Assembly: GCA_900539375.1 (NCBI GenBank)
Contig: UQBY01000019.1
Span: forward strand, 1-64,000
Origin: an uncultured Clostridium sp.
Lineage (GTDB): Bacteria; Bacillota; Clostridia; Clostridiales; Clostridiaceae
Direction of reading: 5' to 3'
DNA: 64,000 bases
Both the position numbers and the translations under genes were made by a program. Shown here piece by piece: positions 42,284 to 51,744 of this stretch. The notes under the pieces are model-generated. The model did no database searches. It had not been told where the DNA came from and saw only the letters and a program-made list of their open reading frames with translations. Within the stretch, counting starts at the first letter, position 1. Every line of letters starts with the position of its first letter.

Positions 42284-44075
42284 CATAAAAAAATACTTTA
42301 CAGAAGTTTGGTTTATAGAAATTATAATTGTTTTATTGATTGGTGGATATTTTTTTAATGAACTATATAATAGTCAAAAATCAACTTCATACTTAGTTAA
42401 TTTAATAAAAGAAGTGAAAAATCCAGAAAAGGTATATAAAGAAAAATTAAAAGATGAGGCTACCCTTACAAGTGCAATTATATATGACAAAACTAATTCT
42501 TTAAAAAAGATTTATTATGGAACTGATAAAGAAAAACAAGAAATAGAATCATATTTTAAGTATAATCCTAACACTATGAATACTACAATTACAAATAAAT
42601 CTGAAAGATTTATAACTATTCCTAAAAATATATATTTTATTATTAGAGATAAAAGAACAAATGAGATAATATCAAATGATATATATTTATCAAAAAATAA
42701 ATATACTAAAGATGAAATTATTCAATATATAAATAATAAATATGAAGGAAAAGGTATATATATTTTTTATAATAATAGCACAAATTTTAATGAAGTAGTT
42801 TCAAAAGATAAACTAATAGAAACAGATGATGTTATAAGTTATTATGAAGAATATTATTATACAGATTCAAGTAGATACAATAATTTAAATGATGTAAAAA
42901 TTTTAAAAGTTATAATTTTTATTGGCATTATTGGAATGTTATTAATGCTAAAAATTCTTATGGTATTAATTTTTAATGGCAAGAAGGTTAATACAAAATT
43001 CATGAAAAATATTAAATATATAGTAAACAATGCATTAAAGTATAGAGAAACTAAAAAGATTATTATAACAACTATAATAGGCTTAGTGATATTTTATATT
43101 TTCTATTTGTATTTAATAGCAGAAGGTGGACGTGAAAAGAATATATTAGTAAACTTTTTTACTATGTATCCTTTTAAAGGAAGTTTACTATTAATATTTT
43201 GTCCTCTTATAGTACTTTTTTATTATGTAAAGAAAATAATAGAAGTAAAAAAAGTAACAGAGGCTTTAGAGTGTATAAATCATGGAAATTTAGAATGTGA
43301 ATTACCAAAGGGTGAATCAAAGGAAATAATTGAACTAGTAGAAAATATAAAAGAATTAAAAATAGGATATGAATTAGCTGTTGAAGATACACTAAAAAAT
43401 GAAAGAATAAAAACAGAATTAATATCAAATGTTTCCCATGATTTAAGAACTCCCCTTACATCAATAATTAATTATGTAAATATACTTCAACAAAATAATA
43501 TAACTGAAGAGGAAGAAAAAGAATATCTTTCTATATTAGAAAAAAAATCTAAAAAATTAAAGGTATTAATAGATGACCTTTTTGAAATGTCAAAAATCAA
43601 TAGTGGAAAGATGAAATTAAATAAAGAAAATATAGATATAATGTCATTAATACATCAAGCTATAGGAGAATATTCATTTTTATATGAAGATAAAGGTATT
43701 GAATTTAAAGTAGAAAGCAATTGTGAAGAAATAATAATGGAGTTAGATGGAAAAATGATTTCCCGTGCTATTGAAAATATAGTAATTAACTCATTAAAAT
43801 ATTCACTAGAAAAAACTAGAGTTTATGTTCAGGTAGAGAAAACAGAAAAAGAAGTAAAAATAGCCTTTAAAAATATAGCAAATTATGATATGGACTTTGA
43901 TGATAATGAAATATTTGAAAGATTTGTAAGAGCAGATAAATCTAGAAATTCCAATATAGAGGGTTCAGGATTAGGTCTTGCAATAACAAAAAGCATAATT
44001 GAACTTCATGAAGGAAGTGTTAATGTTCAACGTGAAGGAGATATGTTTAAGATATTTATAATACTTCCTATATAA
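42261..44075 (+). CDS. Membrane sensor histidine kinase
   Basis: Partner of the upstream regulator. The 604 residues have TM1 (about 18-36), an Asn/Tyr/Lys-rich extracytoplasmic part (about 37-215), three further membrane segments (about 218-240, 268-290, 303-322), a HAMP-like linker, the dimerisation histidine His393 in SNVSHDLRTPLTS, and the ATPase domain (N box ENIVINSLKYS, G box GSGLGLAITKS). The likely start is TTG 42261 after AAGGTGG, inside the regulator gene; a TTG at 42273 is also possible. The ligand is unknown. Confidence 0.88.
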   Translation: MATKLKNSIKKYFTEVWFIEIIIVLLIGGYFFNELYNSQKSTSYLVNLIKEVKNPEKVYKEKLKDEATLTSAIIYDKTNSLKKIYYGTDKEKQEIESYFKYNPNTMNTTITNKSERFITIPKNIYFIIRDKRTNEIISNDIYLSKNKYTKDEIIQYINNKYEGKGIYIFYNNSTNFNEVVSKDKLIETDDVISYYEEYYYTDSSRYNNLNDVKILKVIIFIGIIGMLLMLKILMVLIFNGKKVNTKFMKNIKYIVNNALKYRETKKIIITTIIGLVIFYIFYLYLIAEGGREKNILVNFFTMYPFKGSLLLIFCPLIVLFYYVKKIIEVKKVTEALECINHGNLECELPKGESKEIIELVENIKELKIGYELAVEDTLKNERIKTELISNVSHDLRTPLTSIINYVNILQQNNITEEEEKEYLSILEKKSKKLKVLIDDLFEMSKINSGKMKLNKENIDIMSLIHQAIGEYSFLYEDKGIEFKVESNCEEIIMELDGKMISRAIENIVINSLKYSLEKTRVYVQVEKTEKEVKIAFKNIANYDMDFDDNEIFERFVRADKSRNSNIEGSGLGLAITKSIIELHEGSVNVQREGDMFKIFIILPI

Positions 44076-44126
44076 AAGCGTATATAATTTGTAGTTTATT
44101 GTGAAAAGTCATAAAAAAATGTACAA

Positions 44127-44150
44127 ATTTTAGTTCAAAATAACTAAAAT
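44127..44150 (+). promoter_or_regulatory. 9-bp inverted repeat upstream of ptsI
   Basis: ATTTTAGTT (44127-44135) and AACTAAAAT (44142-44150) are perfectly complementary with a CAAAAT loop. No T run follows. It could be a weak terminator for the kinase gene or an operator just upstream of the ptsI promoter. Confidence 0.4.
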
Positions 44151-44153
44151 ATA

Positions 44154-44182
44154 TTAACATTTTGATATATGTATGATAAAAT
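44154..44182 (+). promoter_or_regulatory. ptsI promoter
   Basis: TTAACA (44154-44159), a 17-base spacer and TAAAAT (44177-44182) with a TGA extended -10. About 85 bases lie between it and the ptsI start. Confidence 0.65.
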
Positions 44183-44267
44183 TAAAATAGTGTAAGTATT
44201 AAAAGAGCTTTGAAAGAAAAAATTGACAGAAAAACAATATTCTATAAATAATTTAGGAGGAAAAAGT

Positions 44268-45887
44268 ATGAAAAAGGGAATAGCAGCATCAAAAGGCTAT
44301 GCAATAGGAAAAGTTTTTTTACAAGTTAATGAGGAAATAGTTATAACAGATGAAAAAATTTCTGATATAGAAGGAGAAAAAGCAAAATTACAAAAGGCAC
44401 TTGATGATTCAAGAGCTCAATTAGAAAAAATAAAAGAAAAAGCATTAACAGAAATGGGAGAAGAAAAAGCTCAAGTTTTTGAAGCACATATAACATTATT
44501 AGATGACCCAGAATTTACTGGTGCAATGCAAATGGAAATAGAATCTAACAGCACAAACTCAATGAAAGCGGTTCAGTCTGTTACAGATATGTTTGTATCA
44601 ATTTTTGATGCAATGGAAGATGCTTATATGAGAGAAAGAGCAGCAGATATAAAAGATGTTTCAAAGAGAATAATTTCAAATTTAGCAGGTAAAGGTGGAG
44701 ATGCTTTTGCTATAACAGAAGAAAATACAATAGTTGTAGCACATGATTTAACACCATCAGATACAGCTCAATTAGATAGAAGCAAAGTTGTTGGATTTAT
44801 AACAGATATTGGAGGAAGAACTTCTCATGCTGCTATTATGGCTAGAACATTAGAAATTCCTGCAGTATTAGGACTTGGAGATATAACTACTTCTGTTAAA
44901 ACTGGAGATAAGGTAATTGTTGATGGTATAACTGGAGATGTAATAATAAACCCTTCAGAAGAAGTAATTGCAGAATACACTGAAAAGAAAGAAAAATTCC
45001 AAGCTGAACAAGAAGAATTAAAGAAATTAATAGATGTAAAAACTACTACTAAATCTGGTAGAAGAATAGAAGTTTGTGGAAACATAGGTAAGCCAGAAGA
45101 TGTTCTTGGTGTTATAGCAAATGGTGGAGATGGTGTAGGATTATTTAGAACAGAATTCTTATACATGGATAGAGAAAGTGCTCCAACTGAAGAAGAACAA
45201 TTTGAAAGCTATAAATTTGTTTTAGAAAAGATGGAAGGAAAGCAAGTTGTTATAAGAACTCTTGATATTGGTGGAGACAAGACTCTTCCTTATTTACCAT
45301 TACCTCAAGAAATGAATCCATTCTTAGGATATAGAGCAATAAGACTTTGCTTAGATAAAAAAGAAATATTTAAAGTACAATTAAGAGCATTACTTAGAGC
45401 ATCTGTATTTGGTAAGCTTTGTGTTATGTTCCCAATGATTTCAGGAATACAAGAATTCCGTCAAGCTAAAGAAGTTGTTGAGGAATGTAAGGCAGAACTT
45501 AGAACAGAAGGAAAAGAATACTCAGACAATATCCAATGGGGTATAATGGTTGAAATCCCAGCAGCTGCAGTTATGGCTGATGAATTAGCTAAGGAAGTAG
45601 ATTTCTTCTCAATAGGAACAAATGATTTAATTCAATACACATTAGCAGCAGATAGAATGAGTGAAAAAGTATCATACCTTTACAACCCAATGCATCCTGC
45701 AGTATTAAGATTAATAAAAATGACTATAGATGGTGCACATTCTCAAGGTAAATGGGTTGGAATGTGTGGTGAAATGGCTGGAGACGAAACAGCTATTCCA
45801 ACATTAGTTGAATATGGATTAGATGAGTTCTCAATGAGTGCTACATCAATTCTTCCAGCTAAAAAGATAATGTTAGAACAAGAATAG
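44268..45887 (+). CDS. ptsI: PTS enzyme I (phosphoenolpyruvate-protein phosphotransferase)
   Basis: Enzyme I passes phosphate from PEP to HPr to energise sugar uptake. The 539 residues have the phosphoryl-acceptor His187 in GGRTSHAAIMART, the C-terminal PEP/Mg site GVGLFRTEFLYM and the catalytic Cys in GMCGEMAGD. ATG 44268 follows AGGAGG; the open frame back to 44223 lacks a ribosome-binding site. ptsH is not adjacent, so HPr is encoded elsewhere. Its own promoter and terminator make it monocistronic. Confidence 0.96.
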   Translation: MKKGIAASKGYAIGKVFLQVNEEIVITDEKISDIEGEKAKLQKALDDSRAQLEKIKEKALTEMGEEKAQVFEAHITLLDDPEFTGAMQMEIESNSTNSMKAVQSVTDMFVSIFDAMEDAYMRERAADIKDVSKRIISNLAGKGGDAFAITEENTIVVAHDLTPSDTAQLDRSKVVGFITDIGGRTSHAAIMARTLEIPAVLGLGDITTSVKTGDKVIVDGITGDVIINPSEEVIAEYTEKKEKFQAEQEELKKLIDVKTTTKSGRRIEVCGNIGKPEDVLGVIANGGDGVGLFRTEFLYMDRESAPTEEEQFESYKFVLEKMEGKQVVIRTLDIGGDKTLPYLPLPQEMNPFLGYRAIRLCLDKKEIFKVQLRALLRASVFGKLCVMFPMISGIQEFRQAKEVVEECKAELRTEGKEYSDNIQWGIMVEIPAAAVMADELAKEVDFFSIGTNDLIQYTLAADRMSEKVSYLYNPMHPAVLRLIKMTIDGAHSQGKWVGMCGEMAGDETAIPTLVEYGLDEFSMSATSILPAKKIMLEQE

Positions 45888-45904
45888 AATAATTTTTATA
45901 AAAT

Positions 45905-45935
45905 TAGGGGCTATTTTATAGCTCCTTTTTTTTAA
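45905..45935 (+). terminator. Terminator after ptsI
   Basis: AGGGGCTAT pairs with ATAGCTCCT (one G-U) around a TTTT-type loop, followed by eight T bases. Confidence 0.85.
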
Positions 45936-46018
45936 TAAAAATTTTTACATTATACACATATTATTATTTGGTTTTGGAAAAAGTAACAAATATAAAATAT
46001 TAAAAAGGAAGTGTTATA

Positions 46019-47191
46019 TTGGTTACTATTCTAGAAAATGTCCATGTATATGCACCAGAAGATAAAGGAATAAAAAATGTATTAATTTTAGGAGATAAAT
46101 TTGAAGGATTATATGATAATTTAGATTTAAATTCAGATACCATTAAGATAAATAAAATAAATTGTGAAGGAAAGCTTATGTTTCCAGGATTTATTGATAA
46201 TCATGTACATATATTAGGTGGTGGTGGAGAAGGGGGATTTAATACAAGAACACCAGAAATAAAGTTTACTGACTTAATTAAAGCTGGAATAACTTCTGTT
46301 GTTGGATGTATTGGAACAGATGATGTGTGCAGAAATATAAAAACATTAATAGCAAAGGTAAAAGAATTAGAGCTAAATGGCATATCAGCATATTGTTATA
46401 CAGGTTCTTATAGTGTTCCTGTAAAAACAGCTACAAGTAGCATAAAAGAGGACTTAATGTTATTAAATAATGTAATAGGTGTTGGTGAAATAGCACTATC
46501 TGACCATAGAAGCTCACAACCTACTTATGAATCCTTTGTTAATTTAGTATCTCAAGGAAGGGTAGGAGGACTTTTATCTGGAAAGTCTGGAGTTGTTAAT
46601 GTTCATATTGGTGGTGGTGCAAGAAGAATGGATATGTTATTTTCACTTATAAAAAATACAGAAATTCCACCAACACAGCTTTTACCAACTCATGTAAATA
46701 GAACAGAAAATTTATTTAATATGGGAGTTGAGTATATTAAAGAAGGTGGATATGTTGATTTTACAACAAGTAGTGATGAAGAATTTTTAGAAGAAGGAGA
46801 ATTAACAGCAAGTGAAGCTTTAAAAAAAATAGTAGATATGAATTTACCTATAAGTCATGTTACATTTTCTTCTGATGGAAATGGAAGTATGCCTAATTTT
46901 AATGAAAAAAGAGAGCTTATAGGATTAAAGATTTGTAATGTTAATTCATTATATAAAGAGGTTAAAAAAGCAATTTTAAATAAAAAAATACCTATAGAAA
47001 TAGCTTTAAGCACAATAACTTCAAATGTAGCAAAAATTTTAAAACTAGAAGATAAAGGAGAAATAAAAGCTGGAAAAACAGCTGATTTTGTTATTGTTAA
47101 TAAAGAAAGTTTTGATATAGAAGATGTTTATGCAAAAGGAGTGCAAGTTGTTAAAAATAAAATTCCTATTAAAAAAGGAATGTTTGAATAA
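46019..47191 (+). CDS. iadA: Isoaspartyl dipeptidase (beta-aspartyl peptidase)
   Basis: IadA is a dinuclear zinc amidohydrolase that splits beta-aspartyl dipeptides from damaged proteins. The 390 residues have the metal motif PGFIDNHVHILGGGGEGG, LPTHVNRT with a further His, and the late Asp in FSSDGNGSMP. Translation starts at TTG 46019, seven bases after AAGGAAG. It converges with the minus-strand hydrolase gene and shares a short bidirectional hairpin. Confidence 0.92.
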   Translation: MVTILENVHVYAPEDKGIKNVLILGDKFEGLYDNLDLNSDTIKINKINCEGKLMFPGFIDNHVHILGGGGEGGFNTRTPEIKFTDLIKAGITSVVGCIGTDDVCRNIKTLIAKVKELELNGISAYCYTGSYSVPVKTATSSIKEDLMLLNNVIGVGEIALSDHRSSQPTYESFVNLVSQGRVGGLLSGKSGVVNVHIGGGARRMDMLFSLIKNTEIPPTQLLPTHVNRTENLFNMGVEYIKEGGYVDFTTSSDEEFLEEGELTASEALKKIVDMNLPISHVTFSSDGNGSMPNFNEKRELIGLKICNVNSLYKEVKKAILNKKIPIEIALSTITSNVAKILKLEDKGEIKAGKTADFVIVNKESFDIEDVYAKGVQVVKNKIPIKKGMFE

Positions 47192-47200
47192 GTTAAGAGA

Positions 47201-47220
47201 AGAGGGCATAAAAGCCCTCT
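47201..47220. terminator. Short bidirectional hairpin between iadA and the hydrolase gene
   Basis: AGAGGGC and GCCCTCT form a perfect 7-bp stem with an ATAAAA loop between two convergent genes. T runs are poor on both sides. Confidence 0.5.
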
Positions 47221-47223
47221 AAA

Positions 47224-47775
47224 TTAGTTTTTGAAAAAAACATGATTTCCAATTGTTTTCACATCAGTTTTTTCTGTAGATTTCATCCAAGAACAAGTAG
47301 ATATTTTTGGGTTATAAAAAAATATAGCATTGTTTGTTGGGTCTACACCTTTTATTGCTTCATAAACAGCATTATAACAATCTTCATCTGGATTAGCTAT
47401 AATTTCATTGTCTTTTACACAAGAAAAAGCATTTTTTTGAAAAATCACTTCTTTAATGCTGTTTGGGAATTCAGGGTTTATAACTCTGTTTAAAACCACA
47501 GAGGCAACAGCTACTTTTCCTTCAAAAGGTTCACCACGACTTTCTGCATATACTAATTTTGCCATAAGGTCTATGTCAGATTGAACAATATATAACTGTT
47601 TTTGTTTGCTATTGAATACCTGAACAACCTCCTCTGAATTTATATAATTACTTTCTTGCCCTTCTAAATAGTTATTTCCTTCAATGGAAGTAGTATCAGC
47701 TTTAACAAGTGAAGCTGGATACAATAAAATAATTAAGACTAAGTAAAACAAAAATTGATTGAAAAGTTTTTTCAT
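47224..47775 (-). CDS. SleB/CwlJ-family cell wall hydrolase (spore cortex-lytic type)
   Basis: A probable lytic enzyme acting on spore cortex peptidoglycan. The 183-residue product has an N-terminal signal peptide (KKLFNQFLFYLVLIILLYP, likely cut near VKA) and a C-terminal Hydrolase_2 domain from about residue 75 (LMAKLVYAESRGEPFEGKVA, AVASVVLNRV, ending NHVFFKN); the Glu of YAESRGE is the expected catalytic acid. ATG at 47775 follows TAGGAGG; the longer frame to 47820 has none. No peptidoglycan-binding domain is seen, unlike full SleB. The promoter resembles sigma-G type. Confidence 0.82.
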   Translation of the reverse strand: MKKLFNQFLFYLVLIILLYPASLVKADTTSIEGNNYLEGQESNYINSEEVVQVFNSKQKQLYIVQSDIDLMAKLVYAESRGEPFEGKVAVASVVLNRVINPEFPNSIKEVIFQKNAFSCVKDNEIIANPDEDCYNAVYEAIKGVDPTNNAIFFYNPKISTCSWMKSTEKTDVKTIGNHVFFKN

Positions 47776-47808
47776 GTATAACCTCCTATTTCTAACCCAG
47801 TCAAAAAA

Positions 47809-47837
47809 TAGTATGACCAAGAAAATTTTTATTATGC
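47809..47837 (-). promoter_or_regulatory. Sigma-G-like promoter of the SleB-type gene
   Basis: Read on the minus strand, GCATA (47837-47833) and CATACTA (47815-47809) are separated by 17 bases. This fits the forespore sigma-G pattern GHATR, 17-18 bases, CATnHTA. The expected start is about 25 bases before ATG 47775. Confidence 0.5.
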
Positions 47838-47947
47838 AAAAATTTTTTTAGAGGTAAAAATTAAAATTTGATTAATATATTTTTGCTTTGTGCCAAAAGG
47901 AATAAATTTGTTGTATAATTTAAATAAAGAAATGTGAGGTGAGATAT

Positions 47948-48796
47948 GTGCAAGATATTATAAATTTTTTAGTAACTTCTATTAAAAATATATCTATTTG
48001 GTCAGTATTAGATATTTTAGTTGTAGCATTTATATTTTATAAAGGTTATATGTTAGTAAAAGAAACAAGAGCAGAGCAATTATTAAAAGGAATATTTCTT
48101 ATTATAGCTCTTTTTCCTATTAGTTATTTATTAAAGCTTGATATGCTTTATTTTATTTTAAATAAAACAATAACAATAGGGGTATTAGCTGTTGTAATAA
48201 TTTTTCAACCTGAAATAAGAAGAGCCTTAGAACATATAGGAAGGTCAACTTTTGAGGATATACACAATAGTCAAACAATAGAAGAAAGAACTAAAGTTAT
48301 TACAGAAATAGTAAATGCCATGTCAAACCTAGCTGAGACTAAAACAGGAGCTCTTGTAGCAATAGAACAAGGCACTGGTCTTGGAGATGTTTTTGAATCA
48401 GGGACTATATTAGATGCAGAGGTAAGTGCAAATTTACTTGAAAATATATTTGTTGTAAATACTCCATTACATGATGGGGCAACAATTATAAAAAATGGAA
48501 GAATATATGCAGCAGGCTGTGTACTTCCATTAACAAATAATAATTCTATAAATAAAAAATTAGGAACAAGACATAGAGCAGCCATAGGTTTATCTGAGAA
48601 TTCAGATGCATTAGTAATTGTTGTTTCAGAAGAAACAGGAGTAATATCATTAGCTGTAAATGGAAGATTAACAAGAAATTATGACAAGGAAAAATTAAAA
48701 TCCATACTACTAAAGATAATGGAAAAAAGAGATGGAAAAAAGGTTAAAAGCGCTAGTGAGAAGGTGATGACATGGATAAAAGGAAAGAAAAAATAA
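47948..48796 (+). CDS. dacA: Diadenylate cyclase DacA (CdaA)
   Basis: CdaA makes the second messenger c-di-AMP from two ATP and controls potassium, osmolyte and cell-wall homeostasis. The 282 residues have about three N-terminal membrane helices (about 15-85) and the DAC domain with Asp176-Gly-Ala (LHDGATI) and Arg208-His-Arg (GTRHRAAIG). GTG 47948 lies six bases after GAGGTG; GTG 47939 overlaps that site. A TATAAT (47914-47919) without a clear -35 precedes it. The end overlaps cdaR by 25 bases. Confidence 0.95.
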   Translation: MQDIINFLVTSIKNISIWSVLDILVVAFIFYKGYMLVKETRAEQLLKGIFLIIALFPISYLLKLDMLYFILNKTITIGVLAVVIIFQPEIRRALEHIGRSTFEDIHNSQTIEERTKVITEIVNAMSNLAETKTGALVAIEQGTGLGDVFESGTILDAEVSANLLENIFVVNTPLHDGATIIKNGRIYAAGCVLPLTNNNSINKKLGTRHRAAIGLSENSDALVIVVSEETGVISLAVNGRLTRNYDKEKLKSILLKIMEKRDGKKVKSASEKVMTWIKGKKK

Positions 48797-50025
48797 TTAC
48801 CATAATGGTATGTGTATTATTATCATTTGCATTGTGGGTATATATATCCAATGTTGAAAATGTGAACAGGTCATTAGAACTAAAGAATGTAAGTGTTACT
48901 CTTGAAAATGAATCTGCACTTTCAGAATCTAAATTAGTATTATTACCAGACCAAACATTTGAAGTTAATTTAAGAATAGAAGGGCCATCAAAAGAAGTTT
49001 ATTCTATATCAAAAGAAGATTTTAATCTTAAAGTTGACTTAAGTGCATACGCATTAAAAAGTGGAGTAAATAATATACCAGTTAAAGTTGTAGATTATCC
49101 AGAAGGAATAAATATTAAAAATACGGGAAACCTAACTATAAAGGTTGTGTTAGAAAACTTAGAAGAAAAAGATATTAATATATCATCTAAAATAGATACA
49201 ACATTTGAAAGTGGAATATCAGAGGTTTCATCTGAAATATCTCCACAAAAAGTTACAATATCAGGACCATCAAGTTTTATAGATAAAGTAAGTGAAGTGG
49301 TTCTTGATGGAAGTGCAAATAATATATCAAGAAATTTTTCTAAAACATTTAATTTAAAGGCAGTAGATGCAAATGGTGATAAAGTTGATGGAATAGAAAT
49401 TTCAACTGAAAAAGCAACATATTCAATGAAAGTTAAAAAGCAAAAAGAAGTACCAATAAAAATTAATTACCAAGGTTCATTACCTAATGGAATAAGTAAG
49501 GATTCAGAAGAACAATCTATAGATAAAATAATTATATCAGGAGATGTAGATGATGTTGATAAAATAGAAAACATAGAAACAGAACCAGTATATTTATCAA
49601 ATATAACAGAAAATAAAGAAATAACATTAAATTTAATTATTCCAGAAGGTATTAAAATTGAAAGTAATGATACATTTGTAATTTTAAATTATAATGTAAA
49701 AGATAATAATACATCTGAAAATACTAACGATGAACAAATAACTAAAACTATAGAAGGAGTAAAAATAAGTTATATAGAAGAAGATACAACAAAATATGAT
49801 TATGAGTATCCAACACAAACAGTAGATATTCAAATAAAGGGAACAAAAGCTGATGTAGAAAAGATTACAAAAGATGATATAAAGATAGAAGCCTCAGTTA
49901 AAGACTTATCAACAGAAGGAGAAAATTCTATTAATTGGACTGCAACATTTAAAAATGAAACAAGCAATATAAGTATTGTAAATAACACAGGTTCAGTAAC
50001 TGTAAGTTTAACTTTAAAACAATAA
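48772..50025 (+). CDS. cdaR: CdaR, YbbR-domain regulator of diadenylate cyclase
   Basis: CdaR is a membrane-anchored extracytoplasmic protein that modulates CdaA activity. The 417 residues have one N-terminal membrane helix (about 8-25, IITIMVCVLLSFALWVYI) followed by beta-rich YbbR repeats, about four by spacing (near 35-120, 125-205, 210-300, 325-415). AAGGTGATG precedes ATG 48772 inside dacA, so translation is coupled. A terminator follows; glmM, its usual neighbour, is about 4.4 kb away. Confidence 0.9.
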   Translation: MDKRKEKIITIMVCVLLSFALWVYISNVENVNRSLELKNVSVTLENESALSESKLVLLPDQTFEVNLRIEGPSKEVYSISKEDFNLKVDLSAYALKSGVNNIPVKVVDYPEGINIKNTGNLTIKVVLENLEEKDINISSKIDTTFESGISEVSSEISPQKVTISGPSSFIDKVSEVVLDGSANNISRNFSKTFNLKAVDANGDKVDGIEISTEKATYSMKVKKQKEVPIKINYQGSLPNGISKDSEEQSIDKIIISGDVDDVDKIENIETEPVYLSNITENKEITLNLIIPEGIKIESNDTFVILNYNVKDNNTSENTNDEQITKTIEGVKISYIEEDTTKYDYEYPTQTVDIQIKGTKADVEKITKDDIKIEASVKDLSTEGENSINWTATFKNETSNISIVNNTGSVTVSLTLKQ

Positions 50026-50052
50026 AAAATATTTGTTTTAAATTAAGAAGTA

Positions 50053-50090
50053 TTAAAGTGTGAGTTATTAATAATTTCACACTTTTTTAC
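50053..50090 (+). terminator. Terminator after cdaR
   Basis: AAAGTGTGA pairs with TCACACTTT across an A/T-rich loop and a T run follows. Confidence 0.8.
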
Positions 50091-50140
50091 TTTGTGTTAA
50101 AATAATAATACTTAATATAAGAAAAGAGTGGTAAATAAAT

Positions 50141-51733
50141 ATGAGTATAAGAATAAATAACATAGCATTAAAGCTTGATGAACCTATGGAATTACTTGAA
50201 AAAAAGGTTAGTAAAAAACTAAAGATAGATAAAAAAGAAATAGAAGAATTTAAAATATTAAAAGAAAGTATTGATGCAAGAAAAAAGCATGATATTAAAT
50301 TTAATTACATATTAGAAGTTAAGTGTAAAAATGAAAAAAAACTTGTTCAAAAGCTTAAAGATAAGGATATAAAGTTAGAGGAAGAAGTTAAAGAGGAATT
50401 TGTTTATGGTACAAAAGAAATGAAATCAAGACCTATAGTTATAGGTCTTGGACCAGCAGGATTATTTGCAGCTTTAACATTAGCAAAACATGGATATAAA
50501 CCAGTTGTTTATGAACGTGGAGAAGATGTGGATAATAGAACAAGAACTGTGGAAAAGTTTTGGAGGGGAGAAACTCCATTAAATTTAGAATCAAATGTAC
50601 AATTTGGAGAGGGTGGTGCAGGAGCTTTTTCTGATGGAAAACTTACCACAAGAATTAAAGATAGAAAATGTACCTATGTTTTAGAAGAATTAGTTAAAGC
50701 GGGAGCACCAAAGGAAATAATATATTCAGGAAAACCTCATGTTGGAACAGATATTTTAAAAGATGTTGTTAAAAATATAAGAGAAGAAATAAAAAAACTT
50801 GGTGGAGAAGTTAATTTTAATTCAAAATTAGAAAAAATAAATATTAAAGAAGGAAACCTTAAATCTATAATAGTTAATGGAAAAGAAGTTAGCTGCGAAA
50901 CATTAATACTAGCTATAGGACATAGTTCTAGAGATACATATGAAATGCTTTATAAGGAAGGAGTTTGTATGGAGCCTAAAGCTTTTGCAATAGGAGTAAG
51001 AATTGAGCATCCTCAAAAAATGATAAATGAAAGTCAATATGGAGAGTATGCAAATCATCCAAGACTTAAAGCAGCAGATTATAAATTAACTTATCAAAGT
51101 AAAAAACTAGATAGAGGAGTATATTCTTTTTGTATGTGTCCTGGAGGGGTTGTTGTTGCAGCTGCCTCAGAGGAAGGAAGATTAGTTTCTAATGGAATGA
51201 GTTATCATGCAAGAGATTTAGAAAATGCTAATTCTGCCTTAGTTGTAACTGTAAAGCCAGATGATTTTGAAGGAAATTCACCATTAAAGGGAATGGAATT
51301 TCAAAGAAAATATGAAGAAATGGCATATAAGTTAGGGGGCGGAAATTATAAAGCTCCAATTCAATTAGTTGGAGATTTTCTAAAGGATAAACCAAGTGAA
51401 AAGTTAGGAAGTGTTAAACCTTCTTATAGACCAGGATTTGAATTTAGAGAATTAAAAAACTGTCTTCCTAGCTATGTTATAGAAGCTTTAAGGGAAGGAA
51501 TAGTATATTTTGATAAAAAAATAAAAGGATATGCTATGGATGATGCAGTTTTAACAGGAATAGAAACAAGAACATCAGCACCTGTAAGAATTAATAGAAA
51601 TGAAAATTTAGAAAGCATAAATGTAAATGGAGTATATCCTACAGGAGAAGGTGCTGGATTTGCAGGTGGAATAATATCAGCAGCAGTAGATGGAATAAAG
51701 GTTGCAGAGAGAATTATGGCAGAATTTAAATAA
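50141..51733 (+). CDS. NAD(P)/FAD-dependent oxidoreductase of the COG2509 type
   Basis: A conserved but uncharacterised flavoprotein. The 530 residues start with a small basic domain (about 1-90), then the FAD dinucleotide-binding motif GLGPAGLFAAL (102-112), YERGEDVDNR, the family motif FGEGGAGAFSDGKLTTR (about 155-171) and a C-terminal YPTGEGAGFAGGI FAD-binding segment. Several cysteines (SFCMCPGG) are near the presumed active site. The substrate is unknown. Only a weak GAGTGG precedes ATG 50141. It forms its own unit between two terminators. Confidence 0.8.
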   Translation: MSIRINNIALKLDEPMELLEKKVSKKLKIDKKEIEEFKILKESIDARKKHDIKFNYILEVKCKNEKKLVQKLKDKDIKLEEEVKEEFVYGTKEMKSRPIVIGLGPAGLFAALTLAKHGYKPVVYERGEDVDNRTRTVEKFWRGETPLNLESNVQFGEGGAGAFSDGKLTTRIKDRKCTYVLEELVKAGAPKEIIYSGKPHVGTDILKDVVKNIREEIKKLGGEVNFNSKLEKINIKEGNLKSIIVNGKEVSCETLILAIGHSSRDTYEMLYKEGVCMEPKAFAIGVRIEHPQKMINESQYGEYANHPRLKAADYKLTYQSKKLDRGVYSFCMCPGGVVVAAASEEGRLVSNGMSYHARDLENANSALVVTVKPDDFEGNSPLKGMEFQRKYEEMAYKLGGGNYKAPIQLVGDFLKDKPSEKLGSVKPSYRPGFEFRELKNCLPSYVIEALREGIVYFDKKIKGYAMDDAVLTGIETRTSAPVRINRNENLESINVNGVYPTGEGAGFAGGIISAAVDGIKVAERIMAEFK

Positions 51734-51744
51734 ATTTCATAGGA

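Noticed and set aside
44223..44248. TTGACA upstream of ptsI as a second promoter
   Set aside because: The best -10 (TATAAA) is only 14 bases away, too short a spacer.
47242..47493. Plus-strand open frame opposite the SleB-type hydrolase gene
   Set aside because: It has no ribosome-binding site or recognisable domain and lies entirely antisense to a well-supported gene.
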